The notes: generated by a model not told the origin, from the letters alone. DNA of 64,000 nt from Sphingomonas sp. Leaf9 (GCF_001421355.1 NZ_LMKC01000003.1:496164-560163); one strand, 5' to 3'; positions 35,796-44,782 are shown, numbered from the stretch's first letter. Numbers and translations are program-made.

Positions 35796-36425
35796 TCACA
35801 TACGCGTTGGATTCCCTGACGAAGTAAGCGGTTGACCGGCAGTTAGCGCAATTCGGAGAACGTCGGCAAAGCTTTCGGCGTGTAGTTTGTCCATGATGTG
35901 CGCCCGATGTGCCTCAACCGTACGTGCCGAAATTCCGAGAGACCGGGCGATCGCCTTATTCGCCGATCCATCCACTAGCGCGACAAGGACTTGGCGCTCC
36001 CGCTCGCTGAGGCTGTCGAGCAGTTGTGTCGCGCGCCGTGCTTCGTTCGTTCTGTCGAACTTTCGGAATGCCGACTCGACTGCTTCTATCAGTCGAGCAC
36101 CGTAGAAAGGCTTTTCGACGAAATCGACCGCGCCGTTTTGCATCGCCTCCACCGCGATCCGCACGTCGCCGTGACCGGTCAGGAAGATGACGGGCCAATC
36201 GAACGATTCGTCCACGAGACGACGCTGCATCTCCAGCCCGTCCATCTCCGGCATCCGAATGTCCAGCATCAGGCAACCTGGTGCCGCATTCATCCTTGTG
36301 GCCAGGAATGTCGCACCGGATGGATAAGACACGACATCGATATCGTAGGTCGACAGGAGAAGGGCAACCGATTGACGGACAGCCTCGTCGTCGTCGATCA
36401 GATGGATCGTGCGTTGCTTCGTCAC
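35796..36425 (-). CDS. fixJ: FixJ-type response regulator
   Basis: 209 residues. Receiver with Asp55 (MLDIRMPEMDG), Lys in VEKPF, then a LuxR/NarL HTH (LSERERQVLVALVDGSANKAIA; landmark LSERERQ to KAIA). The GTG at 36425 overlaps the fixL stop (GTGA). Fits FixJ, the partner of oxygen-sensing FixL. No fixK or nitrogen-fixation genes are in the window, so targets are unknown; the nearest same-strand genes upstream are the curli genes. Confidence 0.92.
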   Translation of the reverse strand: MTKQRTIHLIDDDEAVRQSVALLLSTYDIDVVSYPSGATFLATRMNAAPGCLMLDIRMPEMDGLEMQRRLVDESFDWPVIFLTGHGDVRIAVEAMQNGAVDFVEKPFYGARLIEAVESAFRKFDRTNEARRATQLLDSLSERERQVLVALVDGSANKAIARSLGISARTVEAHRAHIMDKLHAESFADVLRIALTAGQPLTSSGNPTRM

Positions 36426-37975
36426 GATTTGCCTACCGGTGGGGCCGTGGGCAAGGTGAAGTGGAAGGCGCTGCCCGCTATCGCACCAGGCTCTGCCCAA
36501 ATGCGACCGCCATGCGCCTCCACGATCGTGCGGGATATGGACAGGCCAAGTCCAAGGCCATCGGGCTTGGTGGTTTCGAAGGCTTCGAACAGACGCGGTA
36601 TCTGATCGGACCGCAGGCCCGACCCGGTGTCGATGACCGAAATTCGGATCATCTCCCCGTCCAGCCGGGTAGCAATGGTCAAGTCGGCGATCGCCGCCCC
36701 GCCCATCGCATCGACGGCATTTCGGATCAGATTGACCAGAACCTGCTGCACCTGCACCCGATCGGCGAAGATTTGGGCGGCAGCGGGGTCGAACCGATAA
36801 AATGTGCGGACACCGCATTCGCGTGTACCGGTCAGTGCGAGGCGGCTGGCATCCTCGATCAAGGGCACCAGTGGTTCGACATGCCTCTCGTTTTCGCCAC
36901 GCGCGACGAACGTGCGCAGCCGGCGGACAATATCCCCTGCCCGCACCGCTTCCCGGCCGGCGGCATCCATCGCCTCCCCCACCAGCGCGCCATCGCGGGC
37001 CTGTTCAGGAATGAGGCGATATGCCGCGGCGAGATAGGCTGCGATGGCCGTGAGCGGCTGGTTCAGTTCATGGGCCAGCGTGGATGCCATGGTGCCCATC
37101 GCGCTCAGCCGCGATACATGGATCAGCTCGTCCTGCAATTCACGGACGCGCAGTTCTGCCCGCTGCTTGTCGGACAGGTCGCGGATAAAGCCGGTAAAAA
37201 TCCGCCCGCTTCCGCTTTTCGCCTCACCGACAGACAGCTCCATGGGAAATTCGCTGCCGTCCTTGCGCCGTGCGACGACGATGCGTCCGTTGCCGATAAC
37301 CCGTTGCTGGCCGGTCCTGAGATAGCGGGAGATATAGGCGTCGTGTCGCGCACGGTGATCCAGCGGCATCAGGACATTGACGTTGCTGCCGACAACCTCG
37401 CGCTCACAATAGCCGAACAGCCGCTCCGCCGCGGCGCTGAATGATTGGATCCGGCCGCGGGCGTCCATGACGACCATGGCGTCGGGTACGGTAGCAAGGA
37501 CCGAACGCATATGCGCCTCGCTTTCCGCAAGCTTGCGTTCGGCCGCCTTACGGTCGCTGATGTCGAAGATGCTGTAGCCAAAGCCTTGCGGCCGACGATC
37601 CACACCGGGGATTGGCGTGATGGTCACATCGGCATCGAACATTCCGTGATCGATCCGCTGGCAGCACGTTTCAAACCGAACCGTCGCGAACTCCATTGCG
37701 CGCTCATCATGCTGGCGCGGCTGCCCCGCGTAGCCGCGCAGCAGGGTCACAATATCGCGACCTAACAGGTCTTGCGGGTCGTATCCGAACAGGCGCTCCG
37801 CACCGTTGTTGGAGAACAATATCTTGCCATCCAGGTCGGTCAGCAGCACCGCACGATCCGCGACATTGGCTGCAAACAATGCCAACGCCTCGCGCGTGTC
37901 CGGATCGGCCGACAACGTGCCCGTGGGAGGTTTTGCGGGGGCGAACATCGCCGTTGGCAGGGCAAGGAACGCCAT
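36422..37975 (-). CDS. fixL: FixL-like oxygen sensor histidine kinase
   Basis: 517 residues from ATG 37975 (TTG 37996 possible). Two PAS domains (about 35-150 and 155-275). The second matches the FixL heme PAS: RHDAYISRY carries the residue aligned with the heme-ligating His, followed by GNGRIVVARRKDGSEFPMEL. H-box LAHELNQPLTAI and HATPase (NLIRNAVDAM, DTGSGL, GLGLSISRTIVEAHGG) follow. No transmembrane segment. Probably autophosphorylates when heme is deoxy and signals to FixJ. Confidence 0.92.
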   Translation of the reverse strand: MAFLALPTAMFAPAKPPTGTLSADPDTREALALFAANVADRAVLLTDLDGKILFSNNGAERLFGYDPQDLLGRDIVTLLRGYAGQPRQHDERAMEFATVRFETCCQRIDHGMFDADVTITPIPGVDRRPQGFGYSIFDISDRKAAERKLAESEAHMRSVLATVPDAMVVMDARGRIQSFSAAAERLFGYCEREVVGSNVNVLMPLDHRARHDAYISRYLRTGQQRVIGNGRIVVARRKDGSEFPMELSVGEAKSGSGRIFTGFIRDLSDKQRAELRVRELQDELIHVSRLSAMGTMASTLAHELNQPLTAIAAYLAAAYRLIPEQARDGALVGEAMDAAGREAVRAGDIVRRLRTFVARGENERHVEPLVPLIEDASRLALTGTRECGVRTFYRFDPAAAQIFADRVQVQQVLVNLIRNAVDAMGGAAIADLTIATRLDGEMIRISVIDTGSGLRSDQIPRLFEAFETTKPDGLGLGLSISRTIVEAHGGRIWAEPGAIAGSAFHFTLPTAPPVGKS

Positions 37976-38187
37976 CAACCCTGCATCCTGCAACAAAGAT
38001 CATGCGGAACCCGCGGCGCGACCTCGTGATTGCGCGACACCATCGATACCCCGCCTCTCCCCTGCAAACCGGTCGTGTTTGCCACGATCCCTCCTCCGCA
38101 TAACAATCGATATCATCTCCGTGATGCCGTCGCTATTCGTATAATCCCGAGGACCTTACTCAAAAGGACCTTCGATCCGATTAACGG

Positions 38188-38538
38188 TCAGTGCGCGCTG
38201 GTCCGGACCAGGCGGTAGGGCGGATTTCCCTCTGCTTCGACCATCAGCGTAGCGGTCCACCGCTCGCCAGCCTGCAGTCGCACGCGGGAGATGATCTGGC
38301 GTTCGCCATACAGCGTCGCCGAACCGGCATGGCGGGTATAAGACTGACCCTCGACGACCAGCGAATAGCGGACCCGCTTCAGTTCGGGCGCGCTGCCCGC
38401 GACGATCAGCGTGGTCGTTGGCCCATCGCCGATGACGTCCAGAACCAAGGGGCGTGTCGTGATGTGCATCCCGTCCTTCTCCTTCCCAACAGGGCCTATG
38501 CAGATCAATCCGACCAGCAGCGCGAAGAGACCGTTCAT
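38188..38538 (-). CDS. CsgH-like curli-associated protein
   Basis: 116 residues. After a short hydrophobic N-terminus (signal-like, about 1-16) comes a beta-sandwich-like region (VRYSLVVEGQSYTRHAGSAT, RVRLQAGERWTATLMVEAEG) resembling the alphaproteobacterial CsgH/CsgC fold, which inhibits premature curlin fibrillation in the periplasm. Resemblance by eye only. Overlaps the preceding gene by four bases, last of the curli gene run. Confidence 0.62.
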   Translation of the reverse strand: MNGLFALLVGLICIGPVGKEKDGMHITTRPLVLDVIGDGPTTTLIVAGSAPELKRVRYSLVVEGQSYTRHAGSATLYGERQIISRVRLQAGERWTATLMVEAEGNPPYRLVRTSAH

Positions 38539-39071
38539 GGTCGTCCCCCGTCCGGTTCGCTATCGCCTGGGGTCGGTGTCGGCGGCGGAGCGGGTGGCGC
38601 AGTGTGCCCGTCGAACAGGCGCTCGGCGCCGGGCGAGGTCGCCAGGAACCGCGCCAGCGCTTCGGGGCCGATTTCCTTCGCGACAAGTTCCGGCGTCGGT
38701 TGCTGCCCCCGCTGTCGCAGCGACTGCCATGTATGCATCACTTCTGCCTGCAGGGCGCGGTCGGGATCGACCGGCGGCGCTTCCAGTTCGGCTTCGGGCG
38801 CGGCTTCGTTCGGGCCGATTTCGAGCAGCGGCGGCAATTGGCTGACCTCTGTCGACCGGCGCTCGACCCCGATCGCTCCAACCCGCGTATCGGCGGTGGG
38901 TCGCGCAATCTGCGCCATGCCGGTTCGTTCGCTGCCACCTTGGCGCTCACCGATCTGCCCGGCGGCTTCCGTCTGCCGCTGCGCCGCGCGGTGGACCGCC
39001 TGCGCACATGCGGTTGCCGCGATCGCGGAGGATAGCAGCACCATCGGCATGATCCTGGCCCGCGCGTTCAT
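38535..39071 (-). CDS. Exported protein of unknown function in the curli locus
   Basis: 178 residues: signal peptide (about 1-24, SSAIAATACAQA; the Cys could make it a lipoprotein), a low-complexity Gln/Arg/Glu region, then a helical segment near 115-155 (RALQAEVMHTWQSL, PELVAKEIGPEALARFL) and a Pro/Thr-rich tail. It is not CsgE-like by eye. The four-base overlaps on both sides tie it to curlin and CsgH. Could be a chaperone or nucleation accessory. Confidence 0.7.
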   Translation of the reverse strand: MNARARIMPMVLLSSAIAATACAQAVHRAAQRQTEAAGQIGERQGGSERTGMAQIARPTADTRVGAIGVERRSTEVSQLPPLLEIGPNEAAPEAELEAPPVDPDRALQAEVMHTWQSLRQRGQQPTPELVAKEIGPEALARFLATSPGAERLFDGHTAPPAPPPTPTPGDSEPDGGRP

Positions 39072-39634
39072 TGGGTTTGCGTCACGCTGATCTGCGCACC
39101 GCCCATCTGATCGATTGCGATACCCAGCAGATTGCCGATCTGCGTTACGATCGCGTCGTTGCCGACGCCCCGTTGCGATATGCTCGCCTGGTTCGCGTCG
39201 CCGATCTGGGTCAGGCTGACGCTGCTGGCGCTGCCATCCTGCCACAGCAGCGCGACATTGGCCGCCCCCTGTTGCTGGAGGGTCGCATTATGCCCGATCC
39301 CGTCGGCCATCTGGTGCAGGGTCGCTTCGTTGCTGCTGCCCTGCATCGTCACCAGCGCGGTATTGCCGTCGGAAACCGCACCGCCCTGGTAGACCGTCAG
39401 CCGGTTGTCGACGCCGTTCAGCCGGGCATCGAGCGATGCCAAATCCCGTTGCCGCGCAATCAACCGCTGTTCAGCACCGTCCATCGCGATGTCGATCGTG
39501 CCAGCGGCTTCGGCCTGATCGACGCGAGCTTCGTTGCTCGTGCCGCCCTGTCGGATGGTCGTGGTCGATTGCGCGCCAGCCGTCGCGGGCAGCAACAGGA
39601 TGGCGGTCAAGCCGAGGCAGAGGTGGTTCCGCAT
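39068..39634 (-). CDS. csgB: Minor curlin-like protein (CsgB-type)
   Basis: 188 residues with a signal peptide (about 1-21, LLLPATAGAQ). It contains curlin-type half-repeats with the [VI]xQ/GxxN pattern (NRLTVYQGG, ATLHQMADGIGHNATLQQ, VSLTQIGDANQASISQRGVGNDAIVTQ in consecutive pieces), about 8-10 strands. A non-repeat segment near 45-75 is unusual. Probably a nucleator or minor subunit of the extracellular amyloid. ATG 39634 fits the signal peptide. Confidence 0.85.
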   Translation of the reverse strand: MRNHLCLGLTAILLLPATAGAQSTTTIRQGGTSNEARVDQAEAAGTIDIAMDGAEQRLIARQRDLASLDARLNGVDNRLTVYQGGAVSDGNTALVTMQGSSNEATLHQMADGIGHNATLQQQGAANVALLWQDGSASSVSLTQIGDANQASISQRGVGNDAIVTQIGNLLGIAIDQMGGAQISVTQTQ

Positions 39635-39702
39635 GACATTGCTCCCAAACAGAGAAACCCGGCCCGGACGACAGGGGGATGGCATTCCGGGCCGGGCCCC
39701 GC

Positions 39703-41133
39703 TCACTGCACCACGGTCGCCAGGTTCGACGATCCGCTCTGCAGGACGGTGGACATATCGTTGTTCGACGTCTGGGTCACGAAGGCGGCGTTGCCGGTGC
39801 CGCTCTGGTTGACGCTCGACGCGTTGCCCGAACCCGACTGGATCACCAGCGCATATTGGCCGGTACCTGCCTGGGTGACGTCGGAATCATTGTCGTCGCC
39901 ATATTGGGCAACGCCGGCATAGCTGTGCGATCCGGTCTGCAGGATCGACGAGTCATTGTCGTCGCCGCTCTGGACGTTGACCGCGACATGGTTGTCGCCG
40001 TCCTGATCGATCGACGACATGCCATCGTCGCCGCTCTGATAGATCGCTGCCGAATAATTCTCGGTCGGCGGGCTGTCTTCGCGCTGGATGATATTGGCCG
40101 TGTTGCGATTGCCGGTCTGCAAGGCAAGCGCATCGCTGTCCTCGCCGCGCTGTTCGATCGTCGCGTCGTTATTATTGCCCGACAACTGCCACACATAGGC
40201 GACCGAGCGGTTGCCATAGTTGCGGACCAGCGCGTCGCCGTTGTTGCCGTTCTGCAGCACTTCGGCATAGCCCGAATTGGCGCGCTGATAGACGTCCGAG
40301 TTGTTGTTGTTGCCCGCCTGGCTGACATAGGCTGCCGAATCGATCGGCCGGACGCCGCCCGGAGCGGTCTGATTGACCAGCGACGTGTTGCCATCGCCCG
40401 ACTGACGCACGGTGGCCAACACGTCGGTGCCGGCCTGGATCACGTCCGACATATTGCCGTCGCCCGACTGTGCCACGTCGGCGACGTCGGTCGTGCCGCT
40501 CTGCAGAACGGTCGAACCGTTCTGCACGCCGGACTGTGCAACGATGGCGGTATCGGTATCGCCCAGCTGCGCAACCGTGCTGTCATTCTGCCGGCCGGGC
40601 TGGGTCACGGTCGCGCTGTGGTTGCCGGCGCCCGCCTGTGTGATGCTGCTCGCATTGCCCCAGCTCGAATCGCTTAGCGCGGCGGTAGCATCCCCCTGCG
40701 CCACGTTGGCGTCGTTGTTGCTGCTCGTCTGGTCGATGGTCGAGCTGTTCTCGTCATCGACCTGGGTGACATAGGCAGTGTTCGCGTTGCCGAGCTGGTT
40801 GATGGTCGACGCGTTCGGATTGTAGCTGAGCGTCGTGATCTGCGTCACGCCAGCCACATTGTCGCTGCCGGACTGGGTGATCGTTGAGTCGCTGGCGGGC
40901 GGGATCGATCCGGTGGAGAAGTTCGAACCGTCGTCGCTTTGCGTCACTCCGGCGGTGTTGCGCGCACCCGACTGATTGACGACGGACGCGGCACCGGCAC
41001 CCGATCCCAGCTGATCGACATTCGCGGTATTGCTGACGTTGGTCTGCGTCACACTGCTGGTCGACTGCGCAAACGCACCCGACGAGATGGTGAGAGCAAG
41101 CGCCGAAGCGGCGCCGAGCAGGATGGTTTTCAC
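39703..41133 (-). CDS. csgA: Large curlin repeat protein (CsgA-type amyloid)
   Basis: 476 residues, about three times E. coli CsgA. Signal peptide (about 1-22, ISSGAFAQ), then curlin repeats to the very C-terminus (ATVVQ). I count roughly 37 [VI]xQ strand motifs, spaced about 11 residues, with SGxxN turns such as VTQSGSDNVAGVTQ and IQSGSGNASSVNQSG. Many repeats are Asp-rich (GDDNDSDV), making the protein acidic. Secreted through CsgG, encoded upstream. The following 69 bases separate it from the minor curlin. Confidence 0.92.
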   Translation of the reverse strand: MKTILLGAASALALTISSGAFAQSTSSVTQTNVSNTANVDQLGSGAGAASVVNQSGARNTAGVTQSDDGSNFSTGSIPPASDSTITQSGSDNVAGVTQITTLSYNPNASTINQLGNANTAYVTQVDDENSSTIDQTSSNNDANVAQGDATAALSDSSWGNASSITQAGAGNHSATVTQPGRQNDSTVAQLGDTDTAIVAQSGVQNGSTVLQSGTTDVADVAQSGDGNMSDVIQAGTDVLATVRQSGDGNTSLVNQTAPGGVRPIDSAAYVSQAGNNNNSDVYQRANSGYAEVLQNGNNGDALVRNYGNRSVAYVWQLSGNNNDATIEQRGEDSDALALQTGNRNTANIIQREDSPPTENYSAAIYQSGDDGMSSIDQDGDNHVAVNVQSGDDNDSSILQTGSHSYAGVAQYGDDNDSDVTQAGTGQYALVIQSGSGNASSVNQSGTGNAAFVTQTSNNDMSTVLQSGSSNLATVVQ

Positions 41134-41427
41134 GTCTTCTCTCCCGTTTTTGCGGGCGTCGATGATCGCCGCCCTGTTCTGTGCCGGATGAATGAACCAT
41201 CACGCCTCCGGCATGGCGCGACCGACGGGACATCGCGGGGAAACAGGCGTGGCGAACCGCATGACGGGGCTTGCAGCCAAAGGGGCAAGCGCGCATGGTG
41301 TCCGGGTGAGCCTGGTCTCACGCCAGCTCGGTTCCCGTAACCGAACTGATCCGGACCCGCCGGTGTCGAGACGCCAATCCTTAGCGCCGACGGGTCCGTC
41401 GATTTCTTTCGTATCCTGGCCGATAAG

Positions 41428-42507
41428 CTACATATCCTTGGCCGTCCTCGCCGCCGGCTCGGCGTTGCCACTGGGATGGAAAGGTGCCGGCGGCGAAGAT
41501 CGTTGTGGCGGTAATGTCATCGGGCGGGGTACCGCGTTGGCGGCGAGGCGTGCCGCCGCCGTGCGCTGCGCGACAAGCTGCGTGCTGGTGCAGGAGCCGT
41601 CGACCGGCACGCCCCTCGGCCCGGTAGGCAGCACGACCTTGTCCGCAGGGATATTGTCGCGTTCGGCGTAATAGCGGCGCAGCACCCCCTGGGCATAATC
41701 GGGCGTCGTGTTCAGGCACCACAGGTTCATCGTGGCGCCCTCGACGATCAGGCCATAGACCGCCGTCTCGATCGCCGATTGCAGTGCCAGTGCATCGGGC
41801 TCGTTATAAGCGATCCCCGCCTCCAGCTCGAGCAGGTCCTTGAACGCGACATAGCGAAAGGCGTTGGCGTTGATGCCGACCGACGCGATCGATTTGCGCA
41901 CACTGATATTGGTCAGCACCTCGCCCGTCCGCACGCTGATCGCACGCAGATAGATGGTGACGGTATCTTCACGGTACTGCGTACTGCCGCCGATGCCGAG
42001 GAATCGCGCGCCAGAACCGCCCGACTTGGTGTTGCTGTCATAGCCGATGATCCCACCCTCCAGCAGCACGCCCGCGAACAGCAGCGGCGGCAACGCCTGG
42101 GGATTGACCTTCTTCTCGCCCAGATAGGCCGCGCGCATTTCGCGGATCACCGCCCGTTCGCGCAGCAGGTTGTCGAGCTTCTCGCGCTCGATCACCGTAA
42201 ACCAGCTGTTGTTACCGGCCTCCTGCAGTGCTTTGATGAGGATCGAGGTCGATCCCTGCGTCACGGCGCGCGACAGCGTCTGGACGTTATCGCTCGTCTT
42301 GAACTGTCCGGTCTGGTCGACGAAGTTGTAGACCGCGACCGACACCCGCTCGCCCGCCGGGGGGAGGAGACCCAGCTGCTTCGTCGCCGGTGTCGGCCGG
42401 GTCGCCTGGGCCGGCTCCCACACCGCCTGGTTGTGCACGGCGCAACCGCCGGTCGACCAGGCCAGCGCCGCCAGCGCCAGACCCCGCATCCCGTTGCCCC
42501 GGCGCAT
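41428..42507 (-). CDS. csgG: Curli secretion channel CsgG
   Basis: Outer-membrane lipoprotein forming the nonameric curlin export pore. N-terminal signal with lipobox-like STGGC (C22); the CsgG core (about 50-290) has VAVYNFVDQTGQFK, VIEREKLDNLLRER, LLEGGIIGYDSN and YREDTVTIYLRAISV. A C-terminal Pro/Ala-rich tail of about 60 residues exceeds the E. coli protein. 359 residues from 42507 or 353 from 42489. Start and csgF stop share one base. The 294 bases after it, before the curlin, hold no gene and may carry the curlin promoter. Confidence 0.93.
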   Translation of the reverse strand: MRRGNGMRGLALAALAWSTGGCAVHNQAVWEPAQATRPTPATKQLGLLPPAGERVSVAVYNFVDQTGQFKTSDNVQTLSRAVTQGSTSILIKALQEAGNNSWFTVIEREKLDNLLRERAVIREMRAAYLGEKKVNPQALPPLLFAGVLLEGGIIGYDSNTKSGGSGARFLGIGGSTQYREDTVTIYLRAISVRTGEVLTNISVRKSIASVGINANAFRYVAFKDLLELEAGIAYNEPDALALQSAIETAVYGLIVEGATMNLWCLNTTPDYAQGVLRRYYAERDNIPADKVVLPTGPRGVPVDGSCTSTQLVAQRTAAARLAANAVPRPMTLPPQRSSPPAPFHPSGNAEPAARTAKDM

Positions 42508-42932
42508 CAGAAACCACCATCGGTCAGCAACGGCACGACAATCTCGGTCACACTGCCGTCCGACAGGTTGGTGATCGTGAGCGTCACCGAGTCGAGCCCT
42601 CGGACGAACGAAATCTCCTGGTCGCCGAATTTGATGAGGCCGCTATCTTTCGCGTTCTCGCCAAATATCAGATTCGTGATCTGCGTGGAGAGCGAGGAAA
42701 GCAGCCGACTTTGCAGCGTCCGGACGAACTGGTCCGCCGGACTATTTTTGGAATCAGTTACCGGGTCTTTGTACTTGTTTTGTGCGGATGCGATACCGAG
42801 CAAGTGGGCGGAGTTGAACGGACTTCCTCCAAAGGACGGATTGATCGGCGTGTAAACGATGTCCGAAGCGAACGCCGGCGCAATTGCAAAAAAACTACAC
42901 GCAAAGGAAATGGAGATTTTCAGCCTAGTCAT
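42507..42932 (-). CDS. csgF: Curli assembly protein CsgF
   Basis: 141 residues; signal peptide (about 1-22, FAIAPAFAS). Mature start carries the CsgF signature NPSFGGSPFNSAHLLGIASAQN, which in the family plugs and extends the CsgG pore; the landmark is NPSFGG through ASAQN. C-terminal beta region (LTITNLSDGSVTEIVVP). First gene of the minus-strand curli locus. More AT-rich than its neighbours. Confidence 0.92.
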   Translation of the reverse strand: MTRLKISISFACSFFAIAPAFASDIVYTPINPSFGGSPFNSAHLLGIASAQNKYKDPVTDSKNSPADQFVRTLQSRLLSSLSTQITNLIFGENAKDSGLIKFGDQEISFVRGLDSVTLTITNLSDGSVTEIVVPLLTDGGF

Positions 42933-43100
42933 ACAGCCTCCCCTCGCTGAAACCTTCGTACATCGACGAAGATTTCACCAATCGATCTAATTTTTATGGG
43001 CAGGATCTCCTGCGGATCTTGATCGTTATTTACCCATAATTAACGATTCGCCATATGCGTAGGATTACGTAGCAGCTGATTGGTGTCTCACCTTGGCACG
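42933..43100 (-). promoter_or_regulatory. AT-rich region upstream of csgF
   Basis: The only clear candidate for the curli promoter: locally AT-rich (42980-43050), with a ggcaggatctcctgcggatcttgatc stretch (shown here as ggatctcctgc and ggatcttgatc) containing two ggatct copies. No specific factor site can be assigned by eye. Confidence 0.4.
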
Positions 43101-43118
43101 GGATGCGAGGCTCAAGAA

Positions 43119-43470
43119 TCACTGATTGATCCAGACGATGACGGTAGCATCGAGGGCGATGGCGGACATTATGGTGCGGGGGCACCGGTCATAGCGGGTG
43201 TAGATGTGTCGCCAGTCTTTGAGACATCCGAACATGGTGTCGATCCTGTGGCGACGCCGGTAAAGGGCGGTGGCAAGGGGGATCGGCACCTTGCGGCACT
43301 TGCTTGACGGCATGCAGGGGCGGTGTCTCGCTCGGCGAGCAGTACTAAAGCGGGCGGCATCGCCTCGACTATGAAGGCTGCCCCCTTGTAGTCTTTGACC
43401 TGTCCGTCCCCGGAGCGACATGACGCGGGGGCGTCCAAGATTTTCGCAGATGGCGTGCAGCCAGGAGTTC
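43119..43470 (-). pseudogene. IS5-family transposase remnant (frameshifted)
   Basis: Two reading frames together match the C-terminal third of IS5-type transposases. GDGQVKDYKGAAFIVEAMPP and LVLLAERD lie in one frame (to about 43327). CMPSSKCRKVPIPLATALYR, RRHRIDTMFGCLKDW and TRYDRCPRTIMSAIALDATV lie in the other (43319 down to 43119). Compared with intact relatives about 17 residues are missing at the junction, so a deletion with frameshift occurred there. No terminal inverted repeats or N-terminal part could be found. Confidence 0.82.
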
Positions 43471-43795
43471 AGGGCGCCCCCGGGTGCGTCCGATACATCG
43501 GGGAAGACGCCATTTTAGAGCAGGCTGGCTGCCGCGGGGTGCGCCTTCAGATGCGTGTTCCGGTGGGCCGCGCTCTCACCAAGTTGACCCAGAAGCCGAC
43601 GCTAAGTGACCGTTGTCCGCTTCCCAACTTCCGCCATTCGTTCATCGCGCCGAATGCGGGGCATATGCTCAGGATCGCGTCATAAGCGTCAACGGAAAGG
43701 GACCGGTACCCGCCCGTCCGAAAACCGACCGTTTATTCTGGTGAACAAACAACGTCCTCTGCGGCCTGAAACCGGTAGTTTCTTTGCAGCTGGCC
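43471..43795. other. 325-base region without a supportable gene
   Basis: Lies between the IS remnant and the end of the DUF2891 gene. Short open frames exist in both directions, but none has a plausible start, composition or similarity. It may be further decayed IS-associated DNA. Confidence 0.4.
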
Positions 43796-44782
43796 TTATT
43801 CGGTACCCGTGATTGCCAGCAACGCGAAGCTGGCGAGCCAGTGTTCGCCCATATAGTCTCCGGCCACCTGGTCGAGTGCGACGGCAAGGTGATCGTCGGC
43901 AGCGGTCGCCAGCACCTGCCCCGCCGCGCCGCCCACCGCCGGCGCGATGGCCCGCATCGCCCAGGCGCGACTGAGGTTCAGCCCGTCGAGATGCGCGATC
44001 CGCCCGTCGCTGCGGTCGCTTACCCGCGCGGGGGTCAGCAGCGAGGAAGGCTCGCCATCGGATAGCCGGGGAAGGAAATCCGCGAACCAGGCAGCGAAGG
44101 CGTCCGCGGGCAGCAGGCGTTGCATCGCCATCGCCTCCATCAGCACCGGCGACAGGAAATCTTCGCCGCTCGGCTCCCACGCCTGTGCGGCACGATCGGC
44201 GCCGAACCAGTGCTGCGCGCGTTCCGCCATCCCCTGCCGCAAGTCGGCGTCGCCGACGACCCGTGCGTATCGCTCGGCCAGCACCAATGCGAAGGCGGTG
44301 TTGGCATGGGTGCCGGCCCGCACCGGATAGGTCATTAGCGGCAGATGCGACCGCCATCGATCCGCAAAGGCGTCGGCCAGCGGGCGCAGCGTCGCCCCGT
44401 GCGGGCTCTCCGCGACGACCAGCTCGCTGTGCAGCATCAGCAGCCATGCCCAGCCATAGGGTCGTTCGAACCCCCGCGACGTCGGCTGGTCGAGATATGC
44501 GCATTCCGCCGCGACCTTGCCCACGGTAAAGGCATCGGCGAACAGCGCGTCGATCGCCGCGACCTCCGCCAGATCGGGGTATAGCCGCCGAATACGCGTG
44601 AGCAGCCAATAGCCATGCACGCAACTGTGCCAGTCGAAGCTGCCAAAGAAGATCGGATGCACCCGGCGGGGCAGATACGCATCGTCATCGCCGTTCATCA
44701 CGTGATCCGCCTTGTGCGGATATTCGCGCGTCACATGGCCGAGCGCGATCCGGGCAAGCGCTGCTGCGTCATTGGGGGTCAT
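43796..44782 (-). CDS. DUF2891 family protein
   Basis: 328 residues, no signal peptide. Family landmarks: ALGHVTREYPHKADHVM at the N-terminus, HPIFFGSFDWHSCVHGYW (residue about 50), RPYGWAWLL and YPVRAGTHANTAFAL. Predicted alpha/alpha-toroid-like helical fold with many Trp and His; function not known. Start 44782 overlaps the DUF979 stop by four bases, and in other genomes DUF2891 accompanies 5-oxoproline genes, so a role in that pathway is likely. Confidence 0.88.
   Translation of the reverse strand: MTPNDAAALARIALGHVTREYPHKADHVMNGDDDAYLPRRVHPIFFGSFDWHSCVHGYWLLTRIRRLYPDLAEVAAIDALFADAFTVGKVAAECAYLDQPTSRGFERPYGWAWLLMLHSELVVAESPHGATLRPLADAFADRWRSHLPLMTYPVRAGTHANTAFALVLAERYARVVGDADLRQGMAERAQHWFGADRAAQAWEPSGEDFLSPVLMEAMAMQRLLPADAFAAWFADFLPRLSDGEPSSLLTPARVSDRSDGRIAHLDGLNLSRAWAMRAIAPAVGGAAGQVLATAADDHLAVALDQVAGDYMGEHWLASFALLAITGTE

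Noticed and set aside
36422..37975. Nitrogen-fixation cluster suggested by fixLJ
   Set aside because: No nif, fixK, fixNOPQ or fixABCX genes are present in the window; FixLJ occurs in many non-fixing alphaproteobacteria.
39703..41133. Repetitive DNA considered as a CRISPR or tandem repeat array
   Set aside because: The periodicity is at protein level (about 11 residues), with varying DNA sequence and one intact frame with signal peptide; it encodes a curlin.
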